Source: Nocardioides sp. Soil805
GTDB lineage: Bacteria; Actinomycetota; Actinomycetes; Propionibacteriales; Nocardioidaceae
Assembly (NCBI RefSeq): GCF_001429625.1
Contig: NZ_LMSU01000001.1
Span: forward strand, 1,982,003 to 2,046,002
Direction of reading: 5' to 3'
Length of the DNA stretch: 64,000 nucleotides
Below the pieces are notes generated by a model. It had not been told where the DNA came from. It did no database searches and saw nothing but the letters and a program-made list of their open reading frames with translations. Every line of letters begins with the position of its first letter. Position 1 is the first letter of the stretch. The translations under genes were made by a program, and so were the position numbers. Below are positions 48,377 to 57,321 of the stretch, one piece after another.

Positions 48377-48877
48377 GGCGGGGCTCCTCGGTGCGGTGGA
48401 GGCGGGGATGGATCGGGGTCGAGGGCAGGGGCGAATGACACGTTCCTGCGCACGGGAGGTGAATCCTGCCATGCCGGTCAATCCGTCGGTCAGGAGTGCC
48501 GAACTTGTGCTTCGCCCGGTCGGGCTCCGGTGCCGGTTGTCCCCAGGCAGGGGCCCGAGTGGTGTTCGACGAGTGATCGATCCGTGTAGAGGTTCGTGGG
48601 AGTCATAGCGTCGGTGGAAACTGTGGACAACTCGCGTTGTCGCAGGTCGTGACGCTCGATCGCTGTGCACAGGGGGTGTTGAGGAGCCTGTCCACCCGCG
48701 GCCCGGCATGTGCACGGCGCGGGGTCCGTGGCGTGCAGGACGCGTGATTCCCACAGGGGGTGTGCACGACAGGCCGGGTGGGACCACACGTCCTCCACAT
48801 CGCACAGCCCTGTGATTCACCCGCCGCGACCCGTCGTGGGGAGGACCGGTGCGGCCCGGGAGTCCGGGGCCGCGGAG
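48377..48877. other. Putative chromosomal origin of replication (oriC), dnaA-dnaN spacer
   Basis: The 501-nt non-coding spacer between dnaA and dnaN holds a cluster of DnaA-box-like 9-mers: a perfect TTGTCCACA (48622-48630, minus strand), TTGTCCCCA (48537-48545), and minus-strand CTGTGCACA (48664-48672), CCGTGCACA (48709-48717) and TCGTGCACA (48761-48769), plus TCCTCCACA (48791-48799). Spacing of the minus-strand boxes is about 42-52 bp. Location and box clustering match actinobacterial oriC. No pronounced AT-rich unwinding tract is visible. Confidence 0.85.
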
Positions 48878-50323
48878 TCAGGACTGGCGGGCCTGCATCT
48901 TGACGCGGTTGGTGAGCTCGCTGACCTGGTTGAAGACGGCGCGGCGCTCGGCCAGGAGCTGGCGGATCTTGCGGTCGGCGTACATCACCGTGGTGTGGTC
49001 GCGGTTGCCGAACTCTGCGCCGATCTTGGGCAGCGACAGGTCGGTGAGCTCGCGGCACAGGTACATGCCGATCTGGCGGGCCATCACGAGGTGCCGGCCG
49101 CGGCTCGGGCCGGTGAGGTCCTCGATCGAGACGCCGAAGTAGGCGGCCGACTGCGCGATGATGAGCCCGGGAGTGATCTCCGGCTCGCCGCCCTCGGGGA
49201 TCAGGTCCTTGAGCACGATCTCGGCCAGGGTCATGTCGACCTCCTGGCGGTTGAGGTTGGCGAAGGCCGTCACGCGGATCAGGGCGCCCTCGAGCTCGCG
49301 GATGTTGGTCTGGATCTTGCTGGCGATGAACTCGAGCACGTCCGGCGGCGCGGTGAGGCGGTCCATCGCCGCCTTCTTGCGCAGGATCGCGATGCGGGTC
49401 TCGAGGTCGGGCGGCTGCACGTCGGTGATCAGGCCCCACTCGAACCGGTTGCGCAGCCGGTCCTCGAGCGCCTCGAGCCGCTTGGGTGCGCGGTCGGAGG
49501 TCAGCACGATCTGCTTGTTGGCGTTGTGGAGGGTGTTGAACGTGTGGAAGAACTCCTCCTGGGTCTGCGTCTTGCCCTCGAGGAACTGGATGTCGTCGAT
49601 GAGGAGCACGTCGACGTCGCGGTAGCGCCGCTTGAACCGGTCCTGGCGGTCGTCACGGATCGCGTTGATGAACTCGTTGGTGAACTCTTCGCTGGAGACG
49701 TAGCGGACCTTGGCCCCGGTGTAGAGGCTGCGGACGTAGTGCCCGATGGCGTGCAGCAGGTGCGTCTTGCCCAGGCCGGACTCGCCGTAGACGAGCAGCG
49801 GGTTGTAGGCCTTGCCCGGCGCCTCGGCGACGGCCACCGCGGCGGCGTGGGGGAATCGGTTGGACGAGCCGATGACGAAGGTCTCGAACGTGTACTTGGG
49901 GTTGAGTCGCGTCTCCAGGGCGGACCCGGCGCGGCGAGCGTCGGCCGGCTCCTCGGCCGGGGAGCCCAGCGTCGGCCCGTTCATGGTGGACATGTCGTCA
50001 TGTGGCTTTGTCGACATGTCGACGGGCGCCTGGTCGGAGGCCTCGACGTGGGCGCTCGGACCGGCCTCGTCCTCGAGGGCCGGGTTGACGGTCACCGCCA
50101 GCCGGATCTCGCGGCCGAGGGCGTCGCTGAGGGAGTCCTCGAGCTGGCCCCGCAGCCGCCCCTCGAGCTGGTTGCGGGTGAAGTCGTTCGGCACGGCGAT
50201 GATCGCGGTGCTCTCGTGCAGCGTCACCGGCTCGCTCGCGCGCAGCCAGGCCCGCTGGTTGGGCTGGAGGTCTCGGACGATGGTGCGCCAGACCGTTCCG
50301 AGGTCGGTCTCCTGGTGTTCCAC
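48878..50323 (-). CDS. dnaA: Chromosomal replication initiator protein DnaA
   Basis: The 481-residue AAA+ protein binds DnaA boxes and opens oriC. Domain I starts ETDLGTVWRTIVRDLQPNQR; domain II is a short variable linker (SAHVEASDQAPVDMSTKPH region). The ATPase has Walker A GESGLGKTHL, Walker B LLIDDIQFLEG and sensor TSDRAPKRLEALEDRLRNRF. The DNA-binding domain ends with GNRDHTTVMYADRKI, the DnaA signature. GTG 50323 is chosen because GGAGG lies 6 nt upstream and the protein then starts at the usual place; upstream in-frame starts (50386, 50398, 50491) have no good site. Confidence 0.96.
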   Translation of the reverse strand: MEHQETDLGTVWRTIVRDLQPNQRAWLRASEPVTLHESTAIIAVPNDFTRNQLEGRLRGQLEDSLSDALGREIRLAVTVNPALEDEAGPSAHVEASDQAPVDMSTKPHDDMSTMNGPTLGSPAEEPADARRAGSALETRLNPKYTFETFVIGSSNRFPHAAAVAVAEAPGKAYNPLLVYGESGLGKTHLLHAIGHYVRSLYTGAKVRYVSSEEFTNEFINAIRDDRQDRFKRRYRDVDVLLIDDIQFLEGKTQTQEEFFHTFNTLHNANKQIVLTSDRAPKRLEALEDRLRNRFEWGLITDVQPPDLETRIAILRKKAAMDRLTAPPDVLEFIASKIQTNIRELEGALIRVTAFANLNRQEVDMTLAEIVLKDLIPEGGEPEITPGLIIAQSAAYFGVSIEDLTGPSRGRHLVMARQIGMYLCRELTDLSLPKIGAEFGNRDHTTVMYADRKIRQLLAERRAVFNQVSELTNRVKMQARQS

Positions 50324-50819
50324 GAACTGCCTCCACGCCTCGCTGGTCCCGACCCGGTCGCGGTGTGCGATCGCCAGGTGCTCCACAGAGTTTTCCACAG
50401 TCTGTGAACCATCGGTCAGTCGACGCTGATCGACGCCCCACACGGCGCCGTGCTGCAGGAACAGCGGGTGGTGCGGGTCGACCTCGCGCACCGGTTGGCC
50501 CGCAACCTAACAAGGCGCCGACATGCCGGGCAAGGAGTCATCCACAGGCGCGGACGTCATGTCATCATCGCTGGTTTGACCCTGTCTTCGCCTCGCGCGT
50601 ACCGTTGGCCGGTCGCCTCCGGGCGATGCACGGACTTCCCCTGTCACCACTTCGTGTCGACGGGTGCCGCATGTCCACGACTTCACGCCCACCGGGGCGT
50701 GCGCGTGGGTGGGCGGTGCCGGCCGAAGCGCCGTCCCGCCTGGTGCCCCGCACCCGTCGGGAGCACCGCACCACCGGCTGTGGAGTGGACACCTCAGAAA
50801 ACGCATCGGAGACAAACTC
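50324..50819. promoter_or_regulatory. dnaA-rpmH divergent control region
   Basis: The 496-nt region between divergent dnaA and rpmH shows no convincing gene. It holds DnaA-box-like TTTTCCACA (50391-50399) and TCATCCACA (50538-50546), consistent with DnaA autoregulation. For rpmH, TTGACC (50576-50581) and TACCGT (50600-50605) spaced by 18 nt could be a promoter with a long leader. For dnaA, TTGCCC and TAGGTT on the minus strand near 50530-50508 are weak candidates. Confidence 0.5.
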
Positions 50820-50957
50820 GTGAGCAAGCGTACGTACCAGCCGAACAACCGCCGCCGTCACAAGGTGCACGGTTTCCGCCTGCGCATGCGCACCCGCGCC
50901 GGCCGGTCGATCCTGTCCTCGCGTCGCCGCAAGGGCCGCAAGGACCTGGCCGTCTGA
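50820..50957 (+). CDS. rpmH: 50S ribosomal protein L34
   Basis: This 45-residue, Arg/Lys-rich protein begins [19 protein letters not shown] and ends [13 protein letters not shown], the full L34 sequence. It starts at GTG 50820 with GGAGA 7 nt upstream. It is first in the rpmH-rnpA-yidD-yidC-jag-rsmG-parA-parB run. L34 is a late-assembling large-subunit protein. Confidence 0.97.
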   Translation: MSKRTYQPNNRRRHKVHGFRLRMRTRAGRSILSSRRRKGRKDLAV

Positions 50958-50991
50958 GCGACGCCCCGGCGTCTGCTCTCAGGCCACGGCC

Positions 50992-51336
50992 GTGCTGCCG
51001 GCCCACCACCGGCTCCTCGACAGTGACGCGTTCCGCGCCACCGTCCGCTCCGGCCACCGTTCCGGCTCCCGGACCCTCGTGGTCCACCTCGGACTGACCG
51101 GGGCGCAGGAGCCGGCTCGGGCCGGTTTCGTGGTGAGCAAGGCCGTGGGCAATGCCGTGGTCCGCAACCGAGTGAAGCGTCGACTGCGACACCTGACCCG
51201 GGAGCACCTGCCGTCGCTGCAGGAGCTTCCGGGTTCTGCCGTACTCGTGGTCCGTGCCCTCCCGGCCAGTGCCACGGCGTCGTACGCGGAACTCGGGGCG
51301 GACCTGGACCGTTGCCTGACGAGGGTGATGTCGTGA
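50992..51336 (+). CDS. rnpA: Ribonuclease P protein component
   Basis: The 114-residue basic protein has the RNase P signature [21 protein letters not shown], which binds the catalytic RNA and pre-tRNA leader. It assists 5' processing of tRNAs. GTG 50992 follows rpmH by 34 nt and has CAGG upstream; the N-terminal [17 protein letters not shown] is the usual RnpA start. The yidD gene follows by 13 nt. Confidence 0.95.
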   Translation: MLPAHHRLLDSDAFRATVRSGHRSGSRTLVVHLGLTGAQEPARAGFVVSKAVGNAVVRNRVKRRLRHLTREHLPSLQELPGSAVLVVRALPASATASYAELGADLDRCLTRVMS

Positions 51337-51349
51337 CCGGGGTGGATGC

Positions 51350-51607
51350 GTGAGACTGCTGCTGATCGGACTGCTCCGCGCCTACCGCGCGGTCATCAGC
51401 CCGCTCTACGGCCAGGTCTGCCGCTACCACCCGTCGTGCTCGGCGTACGCGCTCGAGGCGGTCACCGAGCACGGCTCGCTCCGGGGCAGCTGGCTCGCCG
51501 TACGACGTCTCTCCCGGTGCCACCCGTGGGCCGCCGGTGGCTACGACCCCGTTCCTCCCCGCGCCGCAGCTGCCGGCCCGGACCCCACCTCCACCCCAGG
51601 AGCTTGA
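51350..51607 (+). CDS. yidD: Membrane protein insertion efficiency factor YidD
   Basis: The 85-residue protein carries the YidD hallmark [15 protein letters not shown] and [12 protein letters not shown]. An amphipathic N-terminal helix binds the membrane. YidD assists YidC-dependent insertion. GTG 51350 is in the frame that gives this motif; the overlapping ATG at 51346 starts an unrelated frame. The stop abuts the yidC GTG start without spacer. Confidence 0.94.
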   Translation: MRLLLIGLLRAYRAVISPLYGQVCRYHPSCSAYALEAVTEHGSLRGSWLAVRRLSRCHPWAAGGYDPVPPRAAAAGPDPTSTPGA

Positions 51608-52588
51608 GTGATCGACTTCTTCCAGTCCATCGGCGGTTTCATCATGACGCCGCTGTACTACGCCATCTCCGCGGTCCTGGTGGGCTGGCACAACGTCTTC
51701 GGGGAGATCTTCGGCCCGGCGTCGGGGATCGCGTGGGTGCTCTCGATCATCGGGCTGACGCTGGTCATCCGGGCGGCGCTGATCCCGCTGTTCGTGAAGC
51801 AGATCAAGTCCAGCCGCAACATGCAGCTGATCCAGCCCAAGGTCAAGGAGCTGCAGAAGAAGTACGGCCACGACCGGGAGCGTCTCGCCCAGGAGACGAT
51901 GAAGCTCTACAAGGACTCGGGCACCAACCCGTTCGCGTCCTGCCTGCCGATCCTGCTGCAGATGCCGATCTTCCTGGCGCTGTTCCGGCTGATCGACCAG
52001 GCGGTGAAGAACCCGGGTGATCCCAAGGGCTTCATGACGGTCACGCTGAACGAGCAGTTCCGGGATGCGACGTTCCTGGGCGCGAAGATCTCCGACACCT
52101 TCCTCGGTACCGACGACACCAGCGTCCGGCTGCTCGCGGCCTTCCTCGTGATCGCCATGACCGCCACCACCTTCCTCACCCAGCGCCAGCTGATGAGCAA
52201 GAACATGCCTGCGGACGCGCTGACCGGCCCGTACGCCCAGCAGCAGAAGCTGCTCCTCTACGTGCTCCCCGTCGTCTTCGCCGTCGGTGGTATCGCCTTC
52301 CCCGTCGGCGTGCTCTTCTACTGGACCACCTCCAACCTGTGGACGATGGGCCAGCAGTTCTACGTGATCCGCAACAACCCGGCCCCCGGGACGCCTGCCT
52401 TCGCCGCCAAGCAGGAGCGGGTCAAGGCCAAGGCTCTCCGCAAGGGGCACGTGGTCGACGCCGAGGCGAGCCAGGAGTCGCTGGACACCGCGACCGGCAC
52501 CGTGGAGCCTCCCGCCCCGCGGGTCCAGCCGAAGCGCCAGACCAAGGCGCAGCGCCAGGCGAAGAAGAAGCCACCCCAGGGTCACTGA
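51608..52588 (+). CDS. yidC: Membrane protein insertase YidC/Oxa1
   Basis: The 326-residue insertase has five helices. The cytosolic loop SSRNMQLIQPKVKELQKKYG (about 62-81) is the conserved coiled hairpin; TNPFASCLPILLQMPIFLALF and GVLFYWTTSNLWTMGQ are the core helices. It lacks the Gram-negative periplasmic domain, as expected. A basic tail rich in Lys/Arg/Gln can contact the ribosome. GTG 51608 directly follows yidD. Confidence 0.95.
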   Translation: MIDFFQSIGGFIMTPLYYAISAVLVGWHNVFGEIFGPASGIAWVLSIIGLTLVIRAALIPLFVKQIKSSRNMQLIQPKVKELQKKYGHDRERLAQETMKLYKDSGTNPFASCLPILLQMPIFLALFRLIDQAVKNPGDPKGFMTVTLNEQFRDATFLGAKISDTFLGTDDTSVRLLAAFLVIAMTATTFLTQRQLMSKNMPADALTGPYAQQQKLLLYVLPVVFAVGGIAFPVGVLFYWTTSNLWTMGQQFYVIRNNPAPGTPAFAAKQERVKAKALRKGHVVDAEASQESLDTATGTVEPPAPRVQPKRQTKAQRQAKKKPPQGH

Positions 52589-52648
52589 CCCTCCCTCCGT
52601 TGTCCGCGGGGAGACCCGCTGCCCATCGATCGATCCAGGAGTGACCCC

Positions 52649-53218
52649 GTGAGCGACCCCACCGAGACCCTGCACGACACCGACAGCACCGCCACCGAGC
52701 CCGAGGGAACCGCGGAGGCTGTTCCCGCCGACGCCGGGGCCGACTCCGGTCGTCTCTCCAAGGTGGAGCGCCTCGAGCAGGAGGGGGACATCGCCGCGGA
52801 CTACCTCGAGGAGCTGCTCGACATCGCCGACCTCGACGGGGACCTGGACATGGACGTCGAGGGCGATCGCGCCGCCGTCTCCATCGTGGGTGCCGACCTC
52901 TCCCAGCTCGTCGGACGCAACGGTGAGGTCCTCGACGCGCTGCAGGAGCTCACCCGCCTGGCCGTCTACCGCGAGACCGGCGAGCGCTCCCGGCTGATGC
53001 TCGACGTGTCCGGTCACCGGGCCGAGCGCCGCGCCAGCCTGATCGAGCTGGCCGCGACCAAGATCGCCGAAGTCAAGGAGTCGGGCGAGCAGGTATCGCT
53101 CGCGCCGATGACGTCCTTCGAGCGCAAGGTCGTGCACGACGCCGTGTCCGCCGCAGGCCTGACGTCCGAGTCCGAGGGTGCGGAGCCCAAGCGGTACGTC
53201 GTCATCCTCCCCGCCTGA
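52649..53218 (+). CDS. jag: Jag/KhpB RNA-binding protein (KH and R3H domains)
   Basis: The 189-residue protein has an acidic N-terminus (1-50), a KH-II domain (about 55-120) with LVGRNGEVLDALQELTR, and an R3H domain (about 125-185) containing APMTSFERKVVHDAV. Jag-type proteins bind RNA together with KhpA and affect division in Gram-positives. GTG 52649 has CAGGAG 8 nt upstream. It lies between yidC and rsmG, its standard place. Confidence 0.93.
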   Translation: MSDPTETLHDTDSTATEPEGTAEAVPADAGADSGRLSKVERLEQEGDIAADYLEELLDIADLDGDLDMDVEGDRAAVSIVGADLSQLVGRNGEVLDALQELTRLAVYRETGERSRLMLDVSGHRAERRASLIELAATKIAEVKESGEQVSLAPMTSFERKVVHDAVSAAGLTSESEGAEPKRYVVILPA

Positions 53219-53236
53219 TCGATCCCCGACCAGGCC

Positions 53237-53252
53237 TGTTTCACGTGAAACG
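53237..53252. other. parS centromere site 1
   Basis: TGTTTCACGTGAAACG differs from the parS consensus TGTTTCACGTGAAACA only in the last base. It lies in the jag-rsmG spacer, just before rsmG and upstream of parA-parB. ParB binds such sites near oriC. Confidence 0.92.
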
Positions 53253-53258
53253 AGTCCC

Positions 53259-53969
53259 GTGAGCGAACAGTCCGACCGTGCACCCTCCCCGCCGACCGAG
53301 GCCGGGAGGGTGTTCGCGTCCGAGCGCCTCTCCGTCATCACGGCGTACGCCGACGTGTTGGCCACGGACGGGGTTGTGCGTGGGCTCATCGGTCCTCGGG
53401 AGGCACCCCGGCTGTGGGAGCGTCATCTCCTCAACTGCGCCGTGCTGGGCGACGTGGTCCAGTCGGACGCTTCGGTCTGCGACATCGGCTCCGGGGCGGG
53501 GTTGCCAGGCCTCGTGCTGGCCATCGCTCGGCCGGACCTGACCGTCACGCTGGTCGAGCCGTTGCTGCGGCGGACGACGTTCCTCGACGAGGTGGTCGCG
53601 GAGCTGGACCTGTCCAACGTCGAGGTGGTCCGCGGCCGTGCCGAGGACCTCCACGGCCGGCGGACGTTCGACGTGGTCACGTCGCGAGCGGTCGCTCCCC
53701 TCGAGCGACTGCTGCGCTGGTCGATGCCCCTGGTGGCGCCCCACGGAGCCCTCGTCGCCATGAAGGGCTCGAGCGTCACGGAAGAGATCGAGGCCGCACG
53801 TCCGGTGCTGACCGAGTGGCGCTGCGCCGAGCCCGAGGTGCTCACCCTCGGTGACGGCGTGCTCCTCCACAGCACGCACGCGCTGAGAGTGGCCTGGGCC
53901 GACCCCGCGCAGGTAGGTTGGCCGCTTGCTCCGGCGAAGCGCACACCGCGCCGTCGGCGCCCCCGCTGA
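53259..53969 (+). CDS. rsmG: 16S rRNA (guanine527-N7) methyltransferase RsmG
   Basis: The 236-residue SAM-dependent enzyme methylates G527 of 16S rRNA; its loss gives low-level streptomycin resistance in other species. The SAM motif is CDIGSGAGLPGLVLAI (about 75-90), followed by LVEPLLRRTTFLDEV and SRAVAPLERLL. GTG 53259 is chosen because the protein then starts directly after parS site 1; the longer frame to 53178 runs through it. The last residues are basic (RTPRRRRPR). Confidence 0.94.
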   Translation: MSEQSDRAPSPPTEAGRVFASERLSVITAYADVLATDGVVRGLIGPREAPRLWERHLLNCAVLGDVVQSDASVCDIGSGAGLPGLVLAIARPDLTVTLVEPLLRRTTFLDEVVAELDLSNVEVVRGRAEDLHGRRTFDVVTSRAVAPLERLLRWSMPLVAPHGALVAMKGSSVTEEIEAARPVLTEWRCAEPEVLTLGDGVLLHSTHALRVAWADPAQVGWPLAPAKRTPRRRRPR

Positions 53970-54059
53970 CCTCTCGGGTGTCGGTCCCTCGGACCGGTGC
54001 TCCGGGACTCGAGGCTACTTCCCCGTGATCGACCCGCTGTGAGAGCGAAAGGTTCGCCC

Positions 54060-55229
54060 GTGTCCGAGGACCACCAGACGCCCCCCTCGTCCCACCGGGA
54101 TGCCGAGGTGGAACGTCCGCCGGCCGAGGCCGGGGAAGAGTTTTCCACCGGTCCAGGGACCCCTGCTGAGCGTGGCTCTCCACAGACTGCACCGATTCAT
54201 CCACAGGATGAGGGAGGTTCGGTTCCACGTGAAACAACCGCTTCGGACGCCGTTTCACGTGAAACAAGCGCCTCGCGTCCGTTCCGGGTACGCACCGCCG
54301 CGGAAGTGGCGGAAGGGTCCGCCGGCTTCCACGACGAGACCACCCCACTCGCGCGCGCGGCCGAGCACTCCGTCCTGGCTCGCACCGGCGGCCTGCACCG
54401 CGGTCGTGAGGTGCCCAGGCCGAGCGAGACGCGGGTGTTCGTCGTCGCCAACCAGAAGGGCGGGGTCGGCAAGACCACGTCCACGGTCAACGTCGCCGCG
54501 GCGCTCGCGCAGCTCGGGCAGCGGGTCCTGGTCATCGACCTGGACCCCCAGGGCAACGCCTCGACCGCGCTGAGCATCGATCACCACCGGGGTGTCCCCT
54601 CGACGTACGAGATGCTGGTCGAGGGAGAGCCCCTCGCCGACGTGATGACGCCGAGCGAGGACCTGCCCGGCCTGTGGGTTGTCCCTGCCACCATCGACCT
54701 GGCCGGCGCCGAGATCGAGCTGGTGAGCGTCGTGGCCCGCGAGAGCCGACTGCAGCGCGCCCTGGCCGCCCACCCCTGGATCGGCACGGCAGCGGAGGCG
54801 GGCGAGGACCGCTTCGACTACGTCATCGTCGACTGTCCCCCGTCGCTGGGACTGCTCACCCTGAACGCGCTGGTCGCCGGCCGCGAGATGTTCATCCCCA
54901 TCCAGGCGGAGTATTACGCCCTCGAGGGGCTCGGCCAGCTCCTCGAGACGGTGGAGATGGTGCGCAAGCACCTCAATCCCGAGCTCGTGGTCTCCACGAT
55001 CCTGCTCACCATGTACGACGCCCGCACCCGCTTGGCGGCGAACGTGGCGTCCGAGGTGCGTGAGCACTTCGGCACGGAGGTCCTCCGGACGGCGGTGCCC
55101 CGTTCGGTGCGCGTGTCGGAGGCGCCGTCGTACGGACAGACCGTGATGACCTACGATCCGGCGTCGGCGGGTGCCCTCAGCTATCTGGAGGCTGCCCGTG
55201 AGATCGCCACCAAGGGAGCCCCACGATGA
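54060..55229 (+). CDS. parA: Chromosome partitioning ATPase ParA with a long disordered N-terminus
   Basis: The 389-residue protein has a Walker-type ATPase from about residue 115: deviant Walker [24 protein letters not shown], and [12 protein letters not shown]. It moves ParB-parS complexes. The first 115 residues are charged, Pro/Ser-rich and predicted disordered, much longer than usual. Within them, two parS-like DNA sites are translated as VPRET and VSRET. GTG 54060 has AAAGG upstream; a start at 53997 is less likely, and one just before the ATPase core is possible. The stop overlaps parB (ATGA). Confidence 0.94.
   Translation: MSEDHQTPPSSHRDAEVERPPAEAGEEFSTGPGTPAERGSPQTAPIHPQDEGGSVPRETTASDAVSRETSASRPFRVRTAAEVAEGSAGFHDETTPLARAAEHSVLARTGGLHRGREVPRPSETRVFVVANQKGGVGKTTSTVNVAAALAQLGQRVLVIDLDPQGNASTALSIDHHRGVPSTYEMLVEGEPLADVMTPSEDLPGLWVVPATIDLAGAEIELVSVVARESRLQRALAAHPWIGTAAEAGEDRFDYVIVDCPPSLGLLTLNALVAGREMFIPIQAEYYALEGLGQLLETVEMVRKHLNPELVVSTILLTMYDARTRLAANVASEVREHFGTEVLRTAVPRSVRVSEAPSYGQTVMTYDPASAGALSYLEAAREIATKGAPR
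54221..54236. other. parS-like site 2, inside parA
   Basis: GGTTCCACGTGAAACA differs from the parS consensus at two of 16 positions and lies within the coding region for the ParA N-terminus. Confidence 0.75.
54251..54266. other. parS site 3, inside parA
   Basis: CGTTTCACGTGAAACA differs from the consensus at the first base only. It lies 14 nt after site 2 within the ParA coding region. Confidence 0.9.
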
Positions 55230-56287
55230 CGTCCACCCCCAAGCCCGTCCGTCGGGGCCTCGGTCGCGGCCTCGGGTCGCTCATCCCCACCGCTCCCCCG
55301 GAGGCGCCGTCCTCCGCCGGCGACGCGGCGGGTCCTGTGGCGGACCGCGTCTCCAGCAACGGCACCAGCCAGGCCGATGCGGATCGCACCGCCGGCGCCG
55401 GCGCCACCGGTGCCGGTGAGGCGCTGTCGTCCACGTCGAACGCGCCGGCCGACGCCGTGCCGCGTGCCGAGGTCGCGGGGTCGTGGTTCGCCGAGCTGCC
55501 CATCGACCGGGTGCGTCCCAACGCGCGCCAGCCGCGTCAGGTCTTCGAGGAGGAGGCGCTCGCCGAGCTGGTGCACTCGATCCGTGAGGTCGGCCTGCTC
55601 CAGCCCGTCGTCGTGCGCCCCGCCGGGGACGACTCCTACGAGCTCATCATGGGTGAGCGTCGCTGGCGTGCCTCCCAGGAGGCCGGGCTCACCGCGATCC
55701 CGGCGATCGTGCGTGACACCGACGACAACGACATGCTGCGCGACGCGCTGCTGGAGAACCTGCACCGCTCCCAGCTCAACCCCCTCGAGGAGGCGGCGGC
55801 GTACGGCCAGCTCCTCGAGGACTTCGGCTGCACCCACGACGAGCTGGCGCAGCGGATCGGCCGCTCGCGTCCCCAGATCAGCAACACCCTGCGGCTGCTC
55901 AAGCTCTCGCCCGCCGTCCAGCGCCGGGTGGCCGCGGGAGTCCTGTCGGCCGGGCACGCCCGGGCGCTGCTCAGCGTGGAGGACCCGGACCTCCAGGACC
56001 GCCTCGCGGCCCGGGTCACCGCCGAGGGCATCAGCGTCCGTGGCCTGGAGGAGATCGTGTCCCTCGGCCCCGGTCAGACGACCTCGGCGCGCGCCCAGCG
56101 CTCCCGTCCGACGGCTCCCGGGCTCTCGGAGCTCGCCGATCGTCTCTCCGACCGGTTCGAGACCCGGGTGAAGGTCGATCTCGGCAAGGCCAAGGGCAAG
56201 ATCACCGTGGAGTTCGCCTCTCTCGACGACCTGCGCCGGATCGTGGAGGTCATGGACCCCCGGAACCGCACCGACCGCCCCATCTGA
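55226..56287 (+). CDS. parB: Chromosome partitioning protein ParB
   Basis: The 353-residue CTPase and parS-binding clamp has the N-terminal CTP site (box [18 protein letters not shown] region; box [11 protein letters not shown]), [13 protein letters not shown], and the helix-turn-helix [18 protein letters not shown]. The C-terminal dimerisation domain ends with [16 protein letters not shown]. The first 90 residues are a Gly/Ala-rich linker. The ATG overlaps the parA stop. Targets are the three parS sites upstream. Confidence 0.95.
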   Translation: MTSTPKPVRRGLGRGLGSLIPTAPPEAPSSAGDAAGPVADRVSSNGTSQADADRTAGAGATGAGEALSSTSNAPADAVPRAEVAGSWFAELPIDRVRPNARQPRQVFEEEALAELVHSIREVGLLQPVVVRPAGDDSYELIMGERRWRASQEAGLTAIPAIVRDTDDNDMLRDALLENLHRSQLNPLEEAAAYGQLLEDFGCTHDELAQRIGRSRPQISNTLRLLKLSPAVQRRVAAGVLSAGHARALLSVEDPDLQDRLAARVTAEGISVRGLEEIVSLGPGQTTSARAQRSRPTAPGLSELADRLSDRFETRVKVDLGKAKGKITVEFASLDDLRRIVEVMDPRNRTDRPI

Positions 56288-56491
56288 CGGCGTACCGGAT
56301 CCGTCCCGAGGCGGTCACCCACGCGGGATAGGTGGGGACGAAGTGGTGGGAAATCCTGGCTGAACGCCCACCAGATCGTCCCCGACTACGCCGCTGACCT
56401 GCGCAAACGCTCTATGTCGACAAAGTGACAAGTCGCTCTAACGATAGGACGACAAGCCGACAGATCGCTTCAGCGACCCGGTCGCGCACGA
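56288..56491. promoter_or_regulatory. Spacer after parB with repeated GACAAG motif
   Basis: The 204-nt spacer between convergent parB and the acyltransferase gene has an AT-richer patch at 56405-56475, where GACAA-type words recur four times (near 56416, 56425, 56449 and 56458). No hairpin terminator or promoter stands out. Confidence 0.3.
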
Positions 56492-57268
56492 CTACTTCCC
56501 CCGGGCCGCGGCGCGCTTGGCCGCGCGCTTGCGGGCCCGCTCGCGCTTCTCCTCGGCGTCGAGGACCTTCGCCTCCTCGAGCGTGGGAGCGGAGCCGCCG
56601 TGGCGCCTCGGCAGCCACCAGGAGCCGGGCGGCTGCTCGTCCGCCGGGTACGCCGCGATCGTCTGCTCCAGCAGCGCGTCCATCCGCACCTTGAGCTCGG
56701 CGGTCTCGGCGGCGGGGTTCTCCCCGGTGGGGTACATCGGCTCGCCGACGGTCAGGGCGATGGTCTTGCCGCGGCCGAAGTCGCGGGGGTGGTCCTTGGT
56801 CATCATCCGCTGGGTCCCCCACAGGATCACCGGCACCAGAGGGACGCCGGCCTCGGCGGCGATGCGCACGGCGCCGGTCTTGAGCTCCTTGAGCTCGAAG
56901 GCCCGCGAGATGGTGGCCTCGGGGAAGATGCCGACGGCCTCCCCGGCCTTGAGGTACTCCAGCGCCACGTCCAGCGACTTCTCCCCCGAGGCCCGGTCGA
57001 CCTCGATGTGGTGCAGCGAGCGCATCAGCGGGCCGACCGCAGGGTGGTCGAACAGCTCCCGCTTGGCCATGAAGCGCACCAGGCGACGCGAGGGCCGGGC
57101 GGCGAACCCGCCGTAGATGAAGTCGACGTACCCGATGTGGTTGTAGGCGAGCAGGACGCCGCCGGAGCGGGGCACGTGCTCGGTGCCGGTCATCTGGAAC
57201 CGCTGCCCGAGCAGCTTGAAGCCCGCGAGGGCCGTGTAGATGATCGGGGGGTAGGTCACGTCGCGCAT
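56492..57268 (-). CDS. 1-acyl-sn-glycerol-3-phosphate acyltransferase family protein
   Basis: The 258-residue PlsC-type enzyme has the H-x4-D motif NHIGYVD (His about residue 43), the RxxxR-like FMAKRELF segment, and FPEATISR (about 114), the acceptor-binding FPEG variant with Ala for Gly. It probably acylates lysophosphatidate or a related lipid at the membrane. Its last 40 residues are a basic, helical Lys/Arg/Ala tail, which may bind the membrane or nucleic acid. It is the second PlsC-like gene in the window. Confidence 0.88.
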   Translation of the reverse strand: MRDVTYPPIIYTALAGFKLLGQRFQMTGTEHVPRSGGVLLAYNHIGYVDFIYGGFAARPSRRLVRFMAKRELFDHPAVGPLMRSLHHIEVDRASGEKSLDVALEYLKAGEAVGIFPEATISRAFELKELKTGAVRIAAEAGVPLVPVILWGTQRMMTKDHPRDFGRGKTIALTVGEPMYPTGENPAAETAELKVRMDALLEQTIAAYPADEQPPGSWWLPRRHGGSAPTLEEAKVLDAEEKRERARKRAAKRAAARGK

Positions 57269-57321
57269 GCGGTGAGCCTAGGGGCCGCACGGCGCGGCGG
57301 CGAGCGCTTGGGACGCGGCTC

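Noticed and set aside
46091..48589. An 832-codon open frame on the + strand
   Set aside because: It is antisense to gnd and dnaN and crosses the oriC spacer; no family features.
48377..48877. N-terminal extension of dnaN through oriC
   Set aside because: The frame is open to 48820, but GTG 48376 has a GAGGAG site and gives the normal clamp length; the extension covers DnaA boxes.
50324..50823. Short open frames between dnaA and rpmH
   Set aside because: They overlap in several frames, lack ribosome sites and show no family motifs; the region is better read as control DNA.
50858..53389. An 843-codon open frame on the - strand
   Set aside because: It is antisense to rpmH, rnpA, yidD, yidC and jag, all of which have clear motifs.
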